Part shown: positions 63,944 to 64,000 of the stretch, piece after piece
Layout: each line of letters starts with the position of its first letter
Numbering within the stretch: position 1 is the stretch's first letter
Origin: Bostrychus sinensis
Taxonomy: Eukaryota; Chordata; Actinopteri; Gobiiformes; Eleotridae
Assembly: GCA_020698575.1 (NCBI GenBank)
Contig: CM036239.1
Span: 15,538,263-15,602,262, forward strand
Direction: 5' to 3'
Length of the DNA: 64,000 nt
Notes under the pieces: model-generated
Told to the model about the DNA's origin: nothing
The model's database searches: none
The model's input: the letters and a program-made list of their open reading frames with translations, nothing else
Position numbers and translations under genes: made by a program

Positions 63944-64000
63944 GTATGTGATATTTTCCACTCAGTGGTAGTCTTTGAAGTGCCAGGTAAAGGTTTAGGA

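Noticed and set aside
1..64000. CRISPR arrays, tRNA or rRNA genes, bacterial operons or viral genes
   Set aside because: None found. Spliced vertebrate genes throughout; the only tRNA-like sequence is a degenerate SINE head.

Overview
This is a gene-dense stretch of a teleost fish chromosome. Genes are split by short introns with GT..AG junctions. The order clip1, hcar, denr, ccdc62 relic, hip1r, rilpl1, kmt5a, sbno1, cdk2ap1, mphosph9 is the 12q24.31 neighbourhood of the human genome, partly rearranged. The spacers and introns carry Tc1/mariner, hAT-like, SINE and L2-like LINE remnants typical of ray-finned fish. Exons were built by hand from splice junctions, reading phase and recalled vertebrate orthologues. 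For hip1r, rilpl1, kmt5a, sbno1, denr and cdk2ap1 every phase closes and the total is divisible by three.

Layout. 1-6.0 kb: 5' two-thirds of clip1 (minus), running off the left edge. 7.2-8.2 kb: intronless hydroxycarboxylic acid receptor (minus). 8.8-10.8 kb: denr (minus). 13.6-15.1 kb: decayed ccdc62 (plus), holding a 90-bp-arm inverted repeat. 16.4-23.95 kb: hip1r (plus). 25.0-30.7 kb: rilpl1 (plus) with two alternative last exons. 30.7-35.1 kb: repeat-rich spacer. 35.1-37.6 kb: kmt5a (minus). 38.4-38.8 kb: CRE/E-box-rich promoter stretch. 40.3-54.4 kb: sbno1 (plus). 56.9-58.2 kb: cdk2ap1 (plus). 58.9-60.1 kb: 5'-truncated LINE. 60.5-64.0 kb: mphosph9 (plus), running off the right edge.

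The genes are independent eukaryotic loci, not an operon. Themes do recur: microtubules and cilia/centrosomes (clip1, rilpl1, mphosph9), clathrin-actin coupling (hip1r), chromatin and cell cycle (kmt5a, sbno1, cdk2ap1) and translation reinitiation (denr). I see no prokaryotic-style or wholly new system. The points most worth a second look are the near-perfect 242-bp hairpin, the dying ccdc62, the duplicated coiled-coil exon and expanded tail of hip1r, the rilpl1 alternative ends, a candidate clip1 cassette exon, the Tc1 insertion next to an sbno1 splice acceptor, and a mphosph9 uORF ending 2 nt before the main start.
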